Source of the DNA: an uncultured Prevotellaceae bacterium | GTDB lineage: Bacteria > Bacteroidota > Bacteroidia > Bacteroidales > Bacteroidaceae | Assembly (NCBI GenBank): GCA_947174945.1 | Contig: CAMWKZ010000030.1 | Coordinates: forward strand, 1-35,198 | DNA: 35,198 nucleotides | Reading direction: 5' to 3' | Shown: positions 16,009 to 23,351 of the stretch, piece by piece | Position numbering within the stretch: the stretch's first letter is position 1 | Layout: every line of letters begins with the position of its first letter | Position numbers and translations under genes: made by a program | Notes under the pieces: generated by a model | Databases searched by the model: none | What the model was told of the DNA's origin: nothing | Seen by the model: only the letters and a program-made list of their open reading frames with translations

Positions 16009-16305
16009 TTACTTTTCGTCACTGAGGATTGCAATGCACTTATTGACATCACGGATGAGCTTTGACAACCTTTCCTTGGCATCGGACAGATTACCGTCGG
16101 ATATTTCAATCATCTTAGCCATCTTGAGTGACTGGTAGTCATTCTGCTGTTGTTCCAACTTCTCACGCAACGCAGCGGCATCCTTCTCGCCCTTCTCCAC
16201 CATTGCATATAGCTCGGCATTCTCCTTCTTCAGCTCCTGAACTCGGAGAACGAGCTGATGCAAGCGGGTCTCAAACATTGCTAAAGTCTTCTCGTTGGCA
16301 GTCAT
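16009..16305 (-). CDS. Small coiled-coil protein, possible ZapB-like division partner
   Basis: 98 residues, almost wholly helical. Residues 8-60 form a heptad-rich coiled coil (RVQELKKENAELYAMVEKGE and following), and the C-terminal part DAKERLSKLIRDVNKCIAIL is another amphipathic helix. I do not recognise a named family. It is the first gene of the three-gene unit with zapA and rny. A short coiled coil next to zapA invites comparison with ZapB, but sequence similarity is not evident. Promoter box CAAAGGTA lies 21 bp upstream. Confidence 0.8.
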   Translation of the reverse strand: MTANEKTLAMFETRLHQLVLRVQELKKENAELYAMVEKGEKDAAALREKLEQQQNDYQSLKMAKMIEISDGNLSDAKERLSKLIRDVNKCIAILSDEK

Positions 16306-16325
16306 ACCATCATCACTTTATTCTA

Positions 16326-16333
16326 CAAAGGTA
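16326..16333 (-). promoter_or_regulatory. -7 promoter box of the coiled-coil/zapA/rny unit
   Basis: CAAAGGTA on the plus strand is the minus-strand box TACCTTTG, 21 bp before the start codon. Confidence 0.65.
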
Positions 16334-16398
16334 GTTATTTTCCTGTGAACTCTAACCTTTGAGCCTCGAACTTTATGTTTTGTTAACTTATCAGTCCT

Positions 16399-17013
16399 TT
16401 ATTCCTTGGGGCGCGGCTCCTTCTTGGCCAGCATCACCACCTTATAGACAAAGTTGGTCGTCCATGCTTGCGAGAAGCCCAGCTTCTGTGCATACTGGCG
16501 AATACCCACCACCGTCTTCATCACGCCCGGGTCGCTAAAGTCATTCTTATTAAAGATGTCGTTCACCGTCTTCTGGGTCATGGTATAGAGGGCACTCTTG
16601 AAGAATCCCGGCAAGCGCAGCTTGAACTTCATCAGGTTGCCCGTCAGCATCATCAAGTCCTGCGTAAAACCCGAGAACTGATACATATACGTCTGCACGT
16701 CCTGTATCTTCTTGCAGCGCTTGCGAATGCTAGCATCAATCTCCTTGGTGAAGTTGTCGTCCATGCCGTATAGCTCTTTCAGCATCTTCTTACAGCGTGA
16801 CTTCTCTGCCAGTCCCAGCTTGTTATTCTGTGTGGGCACCTTCAGCGTTGCCTTGAAAACCCGCAGGTCAGGCAAGGCGGCCAAGTTCGTAATGCCTAAG
16901 TCGGATGCCATCACAGCCTGAAAATAAACACGAATCAACGTCATGAAGTCCTCCATGCCACCTGTCTTCTGTGCTTCCTCCTTTTTCCCAAATAATTTAC
17001 TTATAAAACTCAT
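16399..17013 (-). CDS. Conserved-looking cytosolic protein of unknown function
   Basis: 204 residues. No signal peptide or convincing membrane helix is seen. The start is MSFISKLFGKKEEAQ, then a helical protein with many Lys and Met residues, for example LMMLTGNLMKFKLRLPGFFKSAL in the middle and KTVVGIRQYAQKLGFSQAW near the end. I recall similar hypothetical proteins in Bacteroidetes but cannot name a domain. It is a single gene with its own promoter (CAAAGTTA at 17044-17051), divergent from rfbA. Confidence 0.8.
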   Translation of the reverse strand: MSFISKLFGKKEEAQKTGGMEDFMTLIRVYFQAVMASDLGITNLAALPDLRVFKATLKVPTQNNKLGLAEKSRCKKMLKELYGMDDNFTKEIDASIRKRCKKIQDVQTYMYQFSGFTQDLMMLTGNLMKFKLRLPGFFKSALYTMTQKTVNDIFNKNDFSDPGVMKTVVGIRQYAQKLGFSQAWTTNFVYKVVMLAKKEPRPKE

Positions 17014-17043
17014 TATTTCCTTGAATTATCAATTAATTGTGTG

Positions 17044-17051
17044 CAAAGTTA
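17044..17051 (-). promoter_or_regulatory. -7 box of the 204-residue unknown gene
   Basis: CAAAGTTA is the reverse complement of TAACTTTG and lies 30 bp upstream of the minus-strand start. Confidence 0.55.
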
Positions 17052-17072
17052 CTAAATATTTAATTATTTTCG

Positions 17073-17080
17073 TATATTTG
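17073..17080 (+). promoter_or_regulatory. -7 box of rfbA
   Basis: TATATTTG, 31 bp before the rfbA ATG, divergent from the preceding minus-strand promoter. Confidence 0.65.
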
Positions 17081-17111
17081 CAACCGAAAATGTATTAAAA
17101 ACAAGTATAAA

Positions 17112-17999
17112 ATGAAAGGTATCGTATTAGCCGGAGGCAGCGGAACGCGCCTCTATCCCATTACTAAGGGTGTGTCGAAACAACTAATCCCTATTTTCGA
17201 CAAGCCCATGATTTATTACCCCATCTCCACCTTGATGCTGGCTGGCATTCGCGAGATACTGATTATCTCTACTCCTTACGACTTGCCGGGTTTCAAGCGC
17301 CTGTTAGGCAACGGCTCCGAGCTGGGTGTGCGCTTCGAATATGCGGAACAGCCCTCTCCCGATGGTCTGGCCCAGGCCTTTATCATTGGCGAGAAGTTTA
17401 TCGGCGATGACTGCGCCTGCCTTGTCTTGGGCGACAATATATTCTATGGAAGTGGCTTCACGGGTATGCTGAAGCAGGCTGTAAAGAATGCCGAGGAAGA
17501 CGGTCGTGCTACCGTGTTTGGCTACTACGTCAACGACCCAGAGCGCTACGGAGTGGCTGAGTTCGATGAGAACGGCAACTGCCTTAGCATTGAGGAGAAG
17601 CCAGCAAAGCCCAAGTCAAACTATGCCGTGGTGGGTCTTTACTTCTATCCCAACAGTGTCGTGGAGATTGCCAAGAACATTAAGCCCAGTGCCCGTGGCG
17701 AGCTGGAAATCACTACCGTCAATCAAGAGTACCTGCAAAGCAAGAACCTGTTGGTTCAGACCTTACAGCGTGGCTTCGCATGGCTTGACACGGGGACACA
17801 CGATTCCCTGTCGGAAGCCTCAACATTCATTGAGGTCATCGAGAAGCGACAGGGTTTGAAGGTTGCCTGCTTGGAGGAAATAGCCTACAAGCGCGGCTGG
17901 ATAGACAAGGAGCAACTAAAAAAACTGGCCGAGCCGATGGCAAAGAACGACTATGGCCAGTATCTGCTGCGTCGTGCAGAGGAGTACGTTGTTAAATAA
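17112..17999 (+). CDS. rfbA: Glucose-1-phosphate thymidylyltransferase
   Basis: Makes dTDP-glucose from dTTP and glucose-1-phosphate, the first step towards dTDP-rhamnose and other deoxysugars. At 295 residues it has the usual length. The signature [20 protein letters not shown] is at residues 3-22, followed by [15 protein letters not shown], then [29 protein letters not shown] and [10 protein letters not shown]. The usual partners rfbB, rfbC and rfbD are not in the window. Its last codons form one arm of a hairpin (17976-18013) that faces the convergent next gene. Confidence 0.95.
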   Translation: MKGIVLAGGSGTRLYPITKGVSKQLIPIFDKPMIYYPISTLMLAGIREILIISTPYDLPGFKRLLGNGSELGVRFEYAEQPSPDGLAQAFIIGEKFIGDDCACLVLGDNIFYGSGFTGMLKQAVKNAEEDGRATVFGYYVNDPERYGVAEFDENGNCLSIEEKPAKPKSNYAVVGLYFYPNSVVEIAKNIKPSARGELEITTVNQEYLQSKNLLVQTLQRGFAWLDTGTHDSLSEASTFIEVIEKRQGLKVACLEEIAYKRGWIDKEQLKKLAEPMAKNDYGQYLLRRAEEYVVK

Positions 18000-18013
18000 C
18001 GTACTCTCTCTGC
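17976..18013. terminator. Hairpin spanning the rfbA stop codon, possible terminator
   Basis: GCAGAGGAGTACGTT (17976-17990) pairs with AACGTACTC (17998-18006) plus CTCTGC (18008-18013), leaving a single bulged T. The stop codon TAA (17997-17999) sits at the loop edge. No T-run follows, so an intrinsic terminator is only possible, not proven. The convergent gene ends 2 bp away. Confidence 0.5.
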
Positions 18014-18014
18014 A

Positions 18015-19949
18015 TCAAGCACCGTATTCCTCTACGCAACGGCGTAGTGCCTTGGGATTTCCCATATCATACATTTCACCTTGCAGGCGGATGCCCATCA
18101 TACCGCTTTTCTTGCGCACCGTCTCCAAGGCAGCCGTCAGTTCAATCTCGCGGACATGGTCACCATCGGCATCAGCCTGTTTGATGTCTGCACCCAGCTG
18201 GGCAAACACTTCTGGGGTCAGAACATATTGGCCAAACACACTATAGTATTCTTTCTTACCTTCTGCATTACGCACGCCTAAGAACTCTTCCGCATAGCTG
18301 GCCTTAGGCTTCTCGTTCATGGTCGACACGTTGAGAACCGTGTGTTCCTTATCCTCCCACACACCACTCAGAATACCATAGTGGCTTACCTCTGCCAGAG
18401 GGACGGGATGGATGCTAATCATCAGTTGGTTATAACGCTCATACTCCTCTATCAACTGCAAAGCACAAGGCTTATTGGAGGTTGAGCGATAGAGCGTATC
18501 ACCTAACAACAGCAGTACCGGCTCGTTGCCAGCAAACTCTGCGGCCTGATAGACTGCGTGCCCGAAGCCTCGTTTCTCACGCTGATAGACGTAACGCAAC
18601 CGCTTGCCGATGGCAAGAATGCGGTTTTCATATTCCTGTGCTTCTGGGTTCAACTTACGCAAATGCTCTTCCGATAGTGGACGCTCGAAGAACTCTGTGT
18701 ATTGCAAGCGTTCTTCCTCAGAACCTAATACCAGACAAATCTTCTCCACCCCGCTCTTCACCAGTTCTTCCAACAGTATCAGGATAACAGGGCGCACCAT
18801 ACCGTCAGGACAGGGAATCGGGAAGAAATCCTTCTTCAACGACCGAGTGGCAGGGTATAAGCGAGTGCCGAAGCCCGCAACAGGTATGATGGCTTTACGA
18901 ACCGTGTGTACAGGATGCAGTGTCAAGGGATAGGCGCGCATTCCCTGACCATTCAGATAGTCGATTAGCTGTTGCTGAGCCTCAGCATTGCGCGCCAAGA
19001 ACTGCACGGAGCCATCACCATGAGAGCCAACGCCCTTGCCGCCATAGACCAGCGGCTGAATTTGCGCGTCTTGCAACACCTGATGCAATTTAGGTGCCCA
19101 CAAGGCTGGTGACATCGGAGCGATGTACTTGTCAAACATATCCTCAGCCTCCGTCATCAGCTTGCCCAACGCCTCCACCTCGCCATTGGCCATGTACTCC
19201 ATCGCCCGCTTCACCACGTCGTGGTTCCATTCGCCCAGTGCCTTGTGCAGGTTCTGTTCAGCCTCGTCGGAAGCAAAGGGATAGGCCTTGTTCAAGTCGG
19301 AAAGTATCTTGATGGTGTCCTTCTCTGCACACAAGTCGGCAAAGACCCAGTAGAGCGGTTTCTTCACATTCAGTGCCTTCACCTCGATTTCGTCACCGTC
19401 AAAGGTCATCAGATTAGGCTTCACACCGAATGCACACGCTTGGTCAAGACGGCCACAACGCGACGAGGTGCGAAGCTCGCCCAGATAGGCAATGTTCATC
19501 TCGCCCAGCGTGTTCAGGTTCAGGTTATACAACTGGTTAAAGGCACGGGCTACCAGCACGCAGATGGCTGCCGACGACGACAGTCCGCTTTTCATAGGCA
19601 GCGTCATGTCAGTGATACGAATGCGCACGCCACCTACCTTGTACCACTCCAACATATAGGAAGCCACACCAGCACAATAGCAGAAGAACGAACCCGACTT
19701 AGCCACATGCTTCAGCTCAGCCTCATTCATGGGGCACGAGAAGTTGCTCCATTCGCTTTCTATCTCAGGGGCATCGCTGTACACCTCAAAGATGGGCGAC
19801 TTCTCCACTTCGGCATATATGCCCTGTTCTATACCCGTGACGATAGATGCACCGGGCAGGATGTCGGCATTCATCGTGCGATAGTGTCCTGCCCAGTCAG
19901 TATGTTCTCCAAACAGGCACAAGCGGCCTGGTACGAAAAGTTTCTGCAT
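18015..19949 (-). CDS. Bifunctional GHMP sugar kinase / GalU-like sugar nucleotidyltransferase
   Basis: The 644-residue protein has two enzymes in one chain. Residues 1 to about 345 are a GHMP kinase: PGRLCLFGEHTDW near the N-terminus as in galactokinases, PMKSGLSSSAA near residue 122, and a glycine-rich GGKGVGSHGDGS motif. Residues about 350-644 resemble GalU: KAIIPVAGFGTRLYPATRS, then KKDFFPIP, LLLLGDTLY and, near the end, YDMGNPKAL. This predicts salvage of a free sugar to its 1-phosphate and on to an NDP-sugar. The order (kinase first) is opposite to the Fkp fucose enzyme. The sugar is unknown. The start is ATG 19949; an upstream TTG lies in the promoter box. Confidence 0.85.
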   Translation of the reverse strand: MQKLFVPGRLCLFGEHTDWAGHYRTMNADILPGASIVTGIEQGIYAEVEKSPIFEVYSDAPEIESEWSNFSCPMNEAELKHVAKSGSFFCYCAGVASYMLEWYKVGGVRIRITDMTLPMKSGLSSSAAICVLVARAFNQLYNLNLNTLGEMNIAYLGELRTSSRCGRLDQACAFGVKPNLMTFDGDEIEVKALNVKKPLYWVFADLCAEKDTIKILSDLNKAYPFASDEAEQNLHKALGEWNHDVVKRAMEYMANGEVEALGKLMTEAEDMFDKYIAPMSPALWAPKLHQVLQDAQIQPLVYGGKGVGSHGDGSVQFLARNAEAQQQLIDYLNGQGMRAYPLTLHPVHTVRKAIIPVAGFGTRLYPATRSLKKDFFPIPCPDGMVRPVILILLEELVKSGVEKICLVLGSEEERLQYTEFFERPLSEEHLRKLNPEAQEYENRILAIGKRLRYVYQREKRGFGHAVYQAAEFAGNEPVLLLLGDTLYRSTSNKPCALQLIEEYERYNQLMISIHPVPLAEVSHYGILSGVWEDKEHTVLNVSTMNEKPKASYAEEFLGVRNAEGKKEYYSVFGQYVLTPEVFAQLGADIKQADADGDHVREIELTAALETVRKKSGMMGIRLQGEMYDMGNPKALRRCVEEYGA

Positions 19950-19979
19950 TGCTGTGACTAATATGGTTGTTTTGATGCA

Positions 19980-19987
19980 CAAAGATA
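19980..19987 (-). promoter_or_regulatory. -7 box of the kinase/nucleotidyltransferase fusion gene
   Basis: CAAAGATA on the plus strand reads TATCTTTG on the minus strand, 30 bp before ATG 19949. Confidence 0.65.
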
Positions 19988-20050
19988 CAACAAAAATCCG
20001 ACAAACCGCATTTTTTCGCTGAATTATTTGGTTAGGTTGATATTTTTATA

Positions 20051-20058
20051 TACTTTTG
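20051..20058 (+). promoter_or_regulatory. -7 box of the sigma factor gene
   Basis: TACTTTTG fits TAnnTTTG. It leaves a leader of about 75 nt before ATG 20139, longer than for most genes here. Confidence 0.5.
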
Positions 20059-20138
20059 CAAGCAATTCATCATATTAGTAACTCATTAAAACCCTTTGCC
20101 TATCAGGAAAACTCTACTTCATTAAAAACGATTAGCAA

Positions 20139-20738
20139 ATGAAGGATTATGCAAGCTATACCGACGAACAGTTGGCGTTGCTTTACGTAGGAGGAAACAG
20201 CGGGGCTTTTGACGAGTTACTGGAACGCAATCAAAAGAAGCTCTATTCATACATATTATTCGTGGTCCACGACCCCGAAGTGGCTAACGATGTGTTTCAG
20301 GAGACCTTTGTTAAGGTCATCACCAAGTTGCAGGATGGGAAGTACACCGATTCCGGGAAGTTCTCTTTCTGGCTGACACGCATTGCTCACAACGTCATCA
20401 TGGACAACTATCGCCATCAGAAAGCGGCCCACATCGTGGAGCCAACGGAGGGCAACGACCTGAACAAGCTACGTTCTGACGAGCTGATGGATATTAACCG
20501 TGAGAATGAGTTTGTGAACACACAAGTCATGAACGACGTTCGCCGCATGATGGACCAACTGCCTGCCCCACAGCGCGAGGTAGTCTATATGCGTTTCTAT
20601 CAGGGACTGTCGTTCAAGGAAATTGCCCAGATAACGGGGGTCAGCATCAACACATCGCTGGGGCGTATGCGCTATGCACTGATAAACATGCGCCGCATGG
20701 CCCGCCAGCACCGTATCCAGCTGGATATGGAACTCTAA
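20139..20738 (+). CDS. Sigma-70 family RNA polymerase sigma factor, ECF-like
   Basis: Alternative sigma factor of 199 residues with only regions 2 and 4. Region 2 is seen in DVFQETFVKV and KFSFWLTRIAHNVIMDNYRHQK; region 4 is PAPQREVVYMRFYQGLSFKEIAQITGVS with its helix-turn-helix, followed by NTSLGRMRYALINMRR. The start fits SYTDEQLALLYVGGNSGAFDELL, the usual N-terminus. No anti-sigma factor or SusCD pair follows, so it is not the classical Bacteroidetes FecI/FecR arrangement. Its stop codon overlaps that of convergent rpe by 4 bp. Confidence 0.92.
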   Translation: MKDYASYTDEQLALLYVGGNSGAFDELLERNQKKLYSYILFVVHDPEVANDVFQETFVKVITKLQDGKYTDSGKFSFWLTRIAHNVIMDNYRHQKAAHIVEPTEGNDLNKLRSDELMDINRENEFVNTQVMNDVRRMMDQLPAPQREVVYMRFYQGLSFKEIAQITGVSINTSLGRMRYALINMRRMARQHRIQLDMEL

Positions 20739-21385
20739 AGACTGCGTAGTTCGTGGATGGTCTGCTCTGGTGTAGGGCTCTTGAATATATAGCTGCCACT
20801 GACCAGCACATCGGTGCCTGCCTGTACCAGCCGTGGAGCCGTTTCGGCCTGCACGCCGCCGTCTACTTCTATCAGCGCCTTTGAGCCGCTGTCTGCTATC
20901 AGCTGGCGCAACCGTTTTACCTTCTGAATAGTATTTTCGATAAACACCTGTCCGCCGAAACCCGGATTGACACTCATCAGCAGCACCATGTCAACGTCGC
21001 CGATGATGTCCTCCAGCATCGACACAGGCGTTGACGGATTGAGCGTCACCCCTGCCTTCATACCCGCATCGTGTATTTCCTGAACGGTACGGTGCAGGTG
21101 GGTACACGCCTCCAGATGCACATTCATCATCATGGTACCCAGCTTGGCCGTCTGCCGGATATACTGCTCCGGGTGTGCTATCATGTAGTGTACGTCCAGC
21201 GGCTTGGTACACTGCCGAGCCACGGCCTCCAGCACAGGGAAACCAAAGGAAATGTTAGGCACGAACACACCGTCCATCACATCCAAGTGAAGCCAGTCGG
21301 CTTCACTGCGGTTAATCATTTCCACGTCGCGACCGAGATGCAAAAAGTCGGCAGCGAGCAACGAGGGAGATACTAATGTCGCCAT
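20735..21385 (-). CDS. rpe: Ribulose-phosphate 3-epimerase
   Basis: Interconverts ribulose-5-phosphate and xylulose-5-phosphate in the pentose phosphate pathway. With ATG 21385 (MATLVSPSLLAAD) the protein has 216 residues, the usual length; a GTG 21 bp upstream is in frame but adds a non-conserved tail. Motifs: ADWLHLDVMDGVFVPN with metal ligands, LDVHYMIAHPEQY, LLMSVNPGFGGQ, and IEVDGGVQ near the C-terminus. It lies 8 bp downstream of a 42-codon small gene, with fmt upstream of that. Confidence 0.95.
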   Translation of the reverse strand: MATLVSPSLLAADFLHLGRDVEMINRSEADWLHLDVMDGVFVPNISFGFPVLEAVARQCTKPLDVHYMIAHPEQYIRQTAKLGTMMMNVHLEACTHLHRTVQEIHDAGMKAGVTLNPSTPVSMLEDIIGDVDMVLLMSVNPGFGGQVFIENTIQKVKRLRQLIADSGSKALIEVDGGVQAETAPRLVQAGTDVLVSGSYIFKSPTPEQTIHELRSL

Positions 21386-21393
21386 ATTCTTGT

Positions 21394-21522
21394 TTAGTTC
21401 AGACACATGACCGATGCCATTGCACCAGCCGATTTCACGTTACTGTATATGCGTGCAAACTGCTTGATGAACAAGATAGTTGACTTACGGGGCAGTGATT
21501 CGTCTTGGGTAAAACTTTGCAT
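21394..21522 (-). CDS. Small protein of 42 residues between fmt and rpe
   Basis: The 210 bp between fmt and rpe holds a minus-strand frame starting at ATG 21522. It encodes MQSFTQDESLPRKSTILF then IKQFARIYSNVKSAGAM and ends MCLN. The composition looks protein-like: a basic, amphipathic PRKSTILFIKQFARIY segment. I have an impression that short proteins with a similar core occur in Bacteroidetes, but I cannot verify this. It ends 8 bp before rpe, so it would be in the fmt-rpe transcript. No Shine-Dalgarno is visible. Confidence 0.55.
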   Translation of the reverse strand: MQSFTQDESLPRKSTILFIKQFARIYSNVKSAGAMASVMCLN

Positions 21523-21595
21523 AGGCAATGATGTTTGAGTGCTTTTTCTTATTCTAACGCTCGCCCATCGGCTTTTATTATGTTGCGCTTACAAA

Positions 21596-22555
21596 TTATT
21601 TCACCCTGTAGCCTTCTATCTGCTTCATCCCGTTCAAGAAGTCACGCGCCGTCATTCGCTTCTTGCCAGCCAGCTGCAACTCGACGATTTCCAACAGCTC
21701 GTCGGTAGCTGATATGCAGAGGGCCTTGCCCTCCATGCTGATGCGACCGCTACCCTGTCCCGCCTTGCCCATCTTGCGGGTCTTATAGATTTTCAGCACG
21801 GTCTCCTTGCCGTCAGGGGCCACCAGCGTTGTCCATGCTCCGGGCACGGGGCTCAGTCCCCTCACGAAGTCGTACACCTGCCTGGCCGTCTTCGTCCAGT
21901 CTATCTCACAGGTCTCCTTGAATATCTTGGGAGCGTGCTTCAGCTCGGCATCGTCTTGCGCCACGGTCTCGGGATGTCCGTTGGCAGCCACAATCAGCTC
22001 CAGCGTAGCCAGACAGAGGTTGGCCCCCAGACGCATCAGACCGTTGTAGACATACTCTACGTCAGCCTCATCGGGTATGTCAAAAGGCATTTTCTTAATG
22101 ATGCGACCTGTGTCAATGTCGTGGTCCAGAAAGAACGTCGTCACGCCCGTCTGCCGCTCTCCGTTGATGACGGCCCAGTTGATGGGAGCTGCCCCACGAT
22201 ACTGCGGCAGCAAGGCTGCATGGACGTTGAACGTGCCGTACTCGGGCATCGCCCACACTACTTCGGGCAACATTCGGAAGGCCACCACCACCTGCAGGTT
22301 GGCGCGATACGACCGCAACGCCTCTACAAATTCGGGGTTCTTCATCTTCTCCGGCTGCAAGACGGGCAGCCCCTGCGCCACAGCATACTGCTTCACGGCT
22401 GAGGGCTGCAACACACTGCCGTGCCTGCCCACGGGCTTGTCGGGCTGCGTCACCACGGCCACTACATTATATCCGTTTTCCACCAGTGCCCGCAACGTTT
22501 CCACCGCAAACTCGGGTGTGCCCATAAACACAATTCTCAAGTCTTCTTTCGTCAT
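21596..22555 (-). CDS. fmt: Methionyl-tRNA formyltransferase
   Basis: Formylates initiator Met-tRNA using 10-formyl-tetrahydrofolate. ATG 22555 (MTKEDLRIVFMGTPEFAVETL) gives 319 residues, the normal size; the frame runs on to 22633 but that part includes the promoter. The catalytic motif is FNVHAALLPQYRGAAPINWA, with DHDIDTG following. The C-terminal domain contains CEIDWTKTARQVYDFVRGL as usual. Promoter box CAAAAGTA is at 22578-22585. Confidence 0.95.
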   Translation of the reverse strand: MTKEDLRIVFMGTPEFAVETLRALVENGYNVVAVVTQPDKPVGRHGSVLQPSAVKQYAVAQGLPVLQPEKMKNPEFVEALRSYRANLQVVVAFRMLPEVVWAMPEYGTFNVHAALLPQYRGAAPINWAVINGERQTGVTTFFLDHDIDTGRIIKKMPFDIPDEADVEYVYNGLMRLGANLCLATLELIVAANGHPETVAQDDAELKHAPKIFKETCEIDWTKTARQVYDFVRGLSPVPGAWTTLVAPDGKETVLKIYKTRKMGKAGQGSGRISMEGKALCISATDELLEIVELQLAGKKRMTARDFLNGMKQIEGYRVK

Positions 22556-22577
22556 ACATCCATCTCTATTAGGCGTG

Positions 22578-22585
22578 CAAAAGTA
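22578..22585 (-). promoter_or_regulatory. -7 box of fmt
   Basis: CAAAAGTA (minus-strand TACTTTTG), 22 bp before ATG 22555. Confidence 0.6.
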
Positions 22586-22638
22586 CGAAATAGTAGCGAG
22601 ATAGCCAAACGGTAGGCACAAAAAAATTGCCATTTTAC

Positions 22639-22669
22639 TTGCAGGAACGAAAATAATCCATTACCTTTG
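22639..22669 (+). promoter_or_regulatory. Promoter of tRNA-Val
   Basis: TTG at 22639-22641 and TACCTTTG at 22662-22669, separated by 20 bp, 17 bp before the tRNA. Confidence 0.7.
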
Positions 22670-22686
22670 CAGTCGATTTCCAGTTC

Positions 22687-22760
22687 GTCGGCATAGCTCA
22701 GCTGGTTAGAGTATCACCTTGACATGGTGGGGGTCCTTGGTTCGAATCCAAGTGTCGACA
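22687..22760 (+). tRNA. tRNA-Val (GAC)
   Basis: A 74-nt cloverleaf with acceptor stem GTCGGCA/TGTCGAC (one G-U pair), anticodon stem TCACC/GGTGG around loop TTGACAT, and T stem CTTGG/CCAAG around TTCGAAT. The anticodon is GAC. CCA is not encoded. Confidence 0.95.
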
Positions 22761-22761
22761 C

Positions 22762-22798
22762 ATAAAGGCGGAGGACGCATCAAGTCCTCCGCCTTTAT
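22762..22798 (+). terminator. Terminator of tRNA-Val
   Basis: A perfect 15-bp stem, ATAAAGGCGGAGGAC (22762-22776) with GTCCTCCGCCTTTAT (22784-22798), loop of 7. It starts one base after the tRNA. Confidence 0.85.
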
Positions 22799-22854
22799 TG
22801 ATGGGCACAGTCTGTGGTCTGTCCCCTTCGCGCCGAGAAAATTCAGTGGGAAGA

Positions 22855-22886
22855 TTTGGCGGTTACGAAGATTATGCTTACTTTTG
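22855..22886 (+). promoter_or_regulatory. Promoter of the putative structured RNA
   Basis: TTTG at 22855-22858 and TACTTTTG at 22879-22886 with 20 bp between. The expected start is near 22893. No long gene follows for about 450 bp. Confidence 0.65.
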
Positions 22887-22892
22887 CAATCT

Positions 22893-23272
22893 GAACACAT
22901 TAATTCACATCATGTATAACCCTTTAAATAATAAGATGTAAGAAACAGACAGTATGCAATGATAATGGGGAGACGTAGTCGTCGCTCAGCGAGGCACTCC
23001 CAAGAGGGAAAAGAGACAAACAAAATCAATTAACAACAATGGAATTGTGCGTCGTCCCCTCCACTCGTACTTAACTTAATATAACTTGAGCTTTCTGCTC
23101 TTGTTCTCTCAGTTTCGGATACCGGCAAAATATTCAATACGAGAGCAAGCAGTTCAGAAGGTTCACGTCCGTTGGGCGTGAACTGTTCTTGCTTGTTTGT
23201 ATTGTATGGTCACTTGCCGGTAACCAAGAAACTGAGAATAAGCAAATCGAATGGTTGACGCCTTTTTCGTTT
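22893..23272 (+). ncRNA. Putative structured RNA (independent RNA or long leader)
   Basis: About 380 nt after a good promoter with no substantial gene. Two folded domains are seen. The first is closed by GGGGAGACG (22967-22975) with CGTC and TCCCC (23050-23059, one bulge) and encloses small hairpins such as TCCC-AAGA-GGGA. The second (23107-23237) is a long bulged rod: TCTCAGTTTC/GAAACTGAGA, TACCGGCAA/TTGCCGGTA, CAATAC/GTATTG, GCAAG/CTTGC, then a 10-bp stem GTTCACGTCC/GGGCGTGAAC with loop GTT. The 3' end is set at a T-rich stretch but is uncertain. The rod with central bubble recalls 6S RNA in outline only. It could instead be a regulatory leader of the gene at 23352. Confidence 0.6.
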
Positions 23273-23351
23273 CAAAGCATTAGAACTAATAAAATCCAAT
23301 AGTTCTTGGGCTTACCCGTTAATTAAAACATATTTAAAACACATAAAAAGA

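Noticed and set aside
19950..19982. TTG start of the kinase fusion at 19982 (and similar TTG starts at 8680 and 30329)
   Set aside because: These TTG codons are part of the TAnnTTTG promoter boxes, upstream of the expected transcription start.
21407..21595. Independent promoter for rpe in the fmt-rpe gap
   Set aside because: No CAAAnnTA box in the proper position was seen; co-transcription with fmt is simpler.
22995..23005. A stray array-C-like unit in the structured RNA (CGAGGCACTCC)
   Set aside because: Only 11 bp match a unit of array C and there is no 22-bp neighbour, so this is probably chance.
22893..23272. tmRNA, RNase P RNA, SRP RNA or group II intron
   Set aside because: None of their conserved core motifs (tRNA-like ends, RNase P conserved regions, SRP apical loop, domain V) could be found in the sequence.
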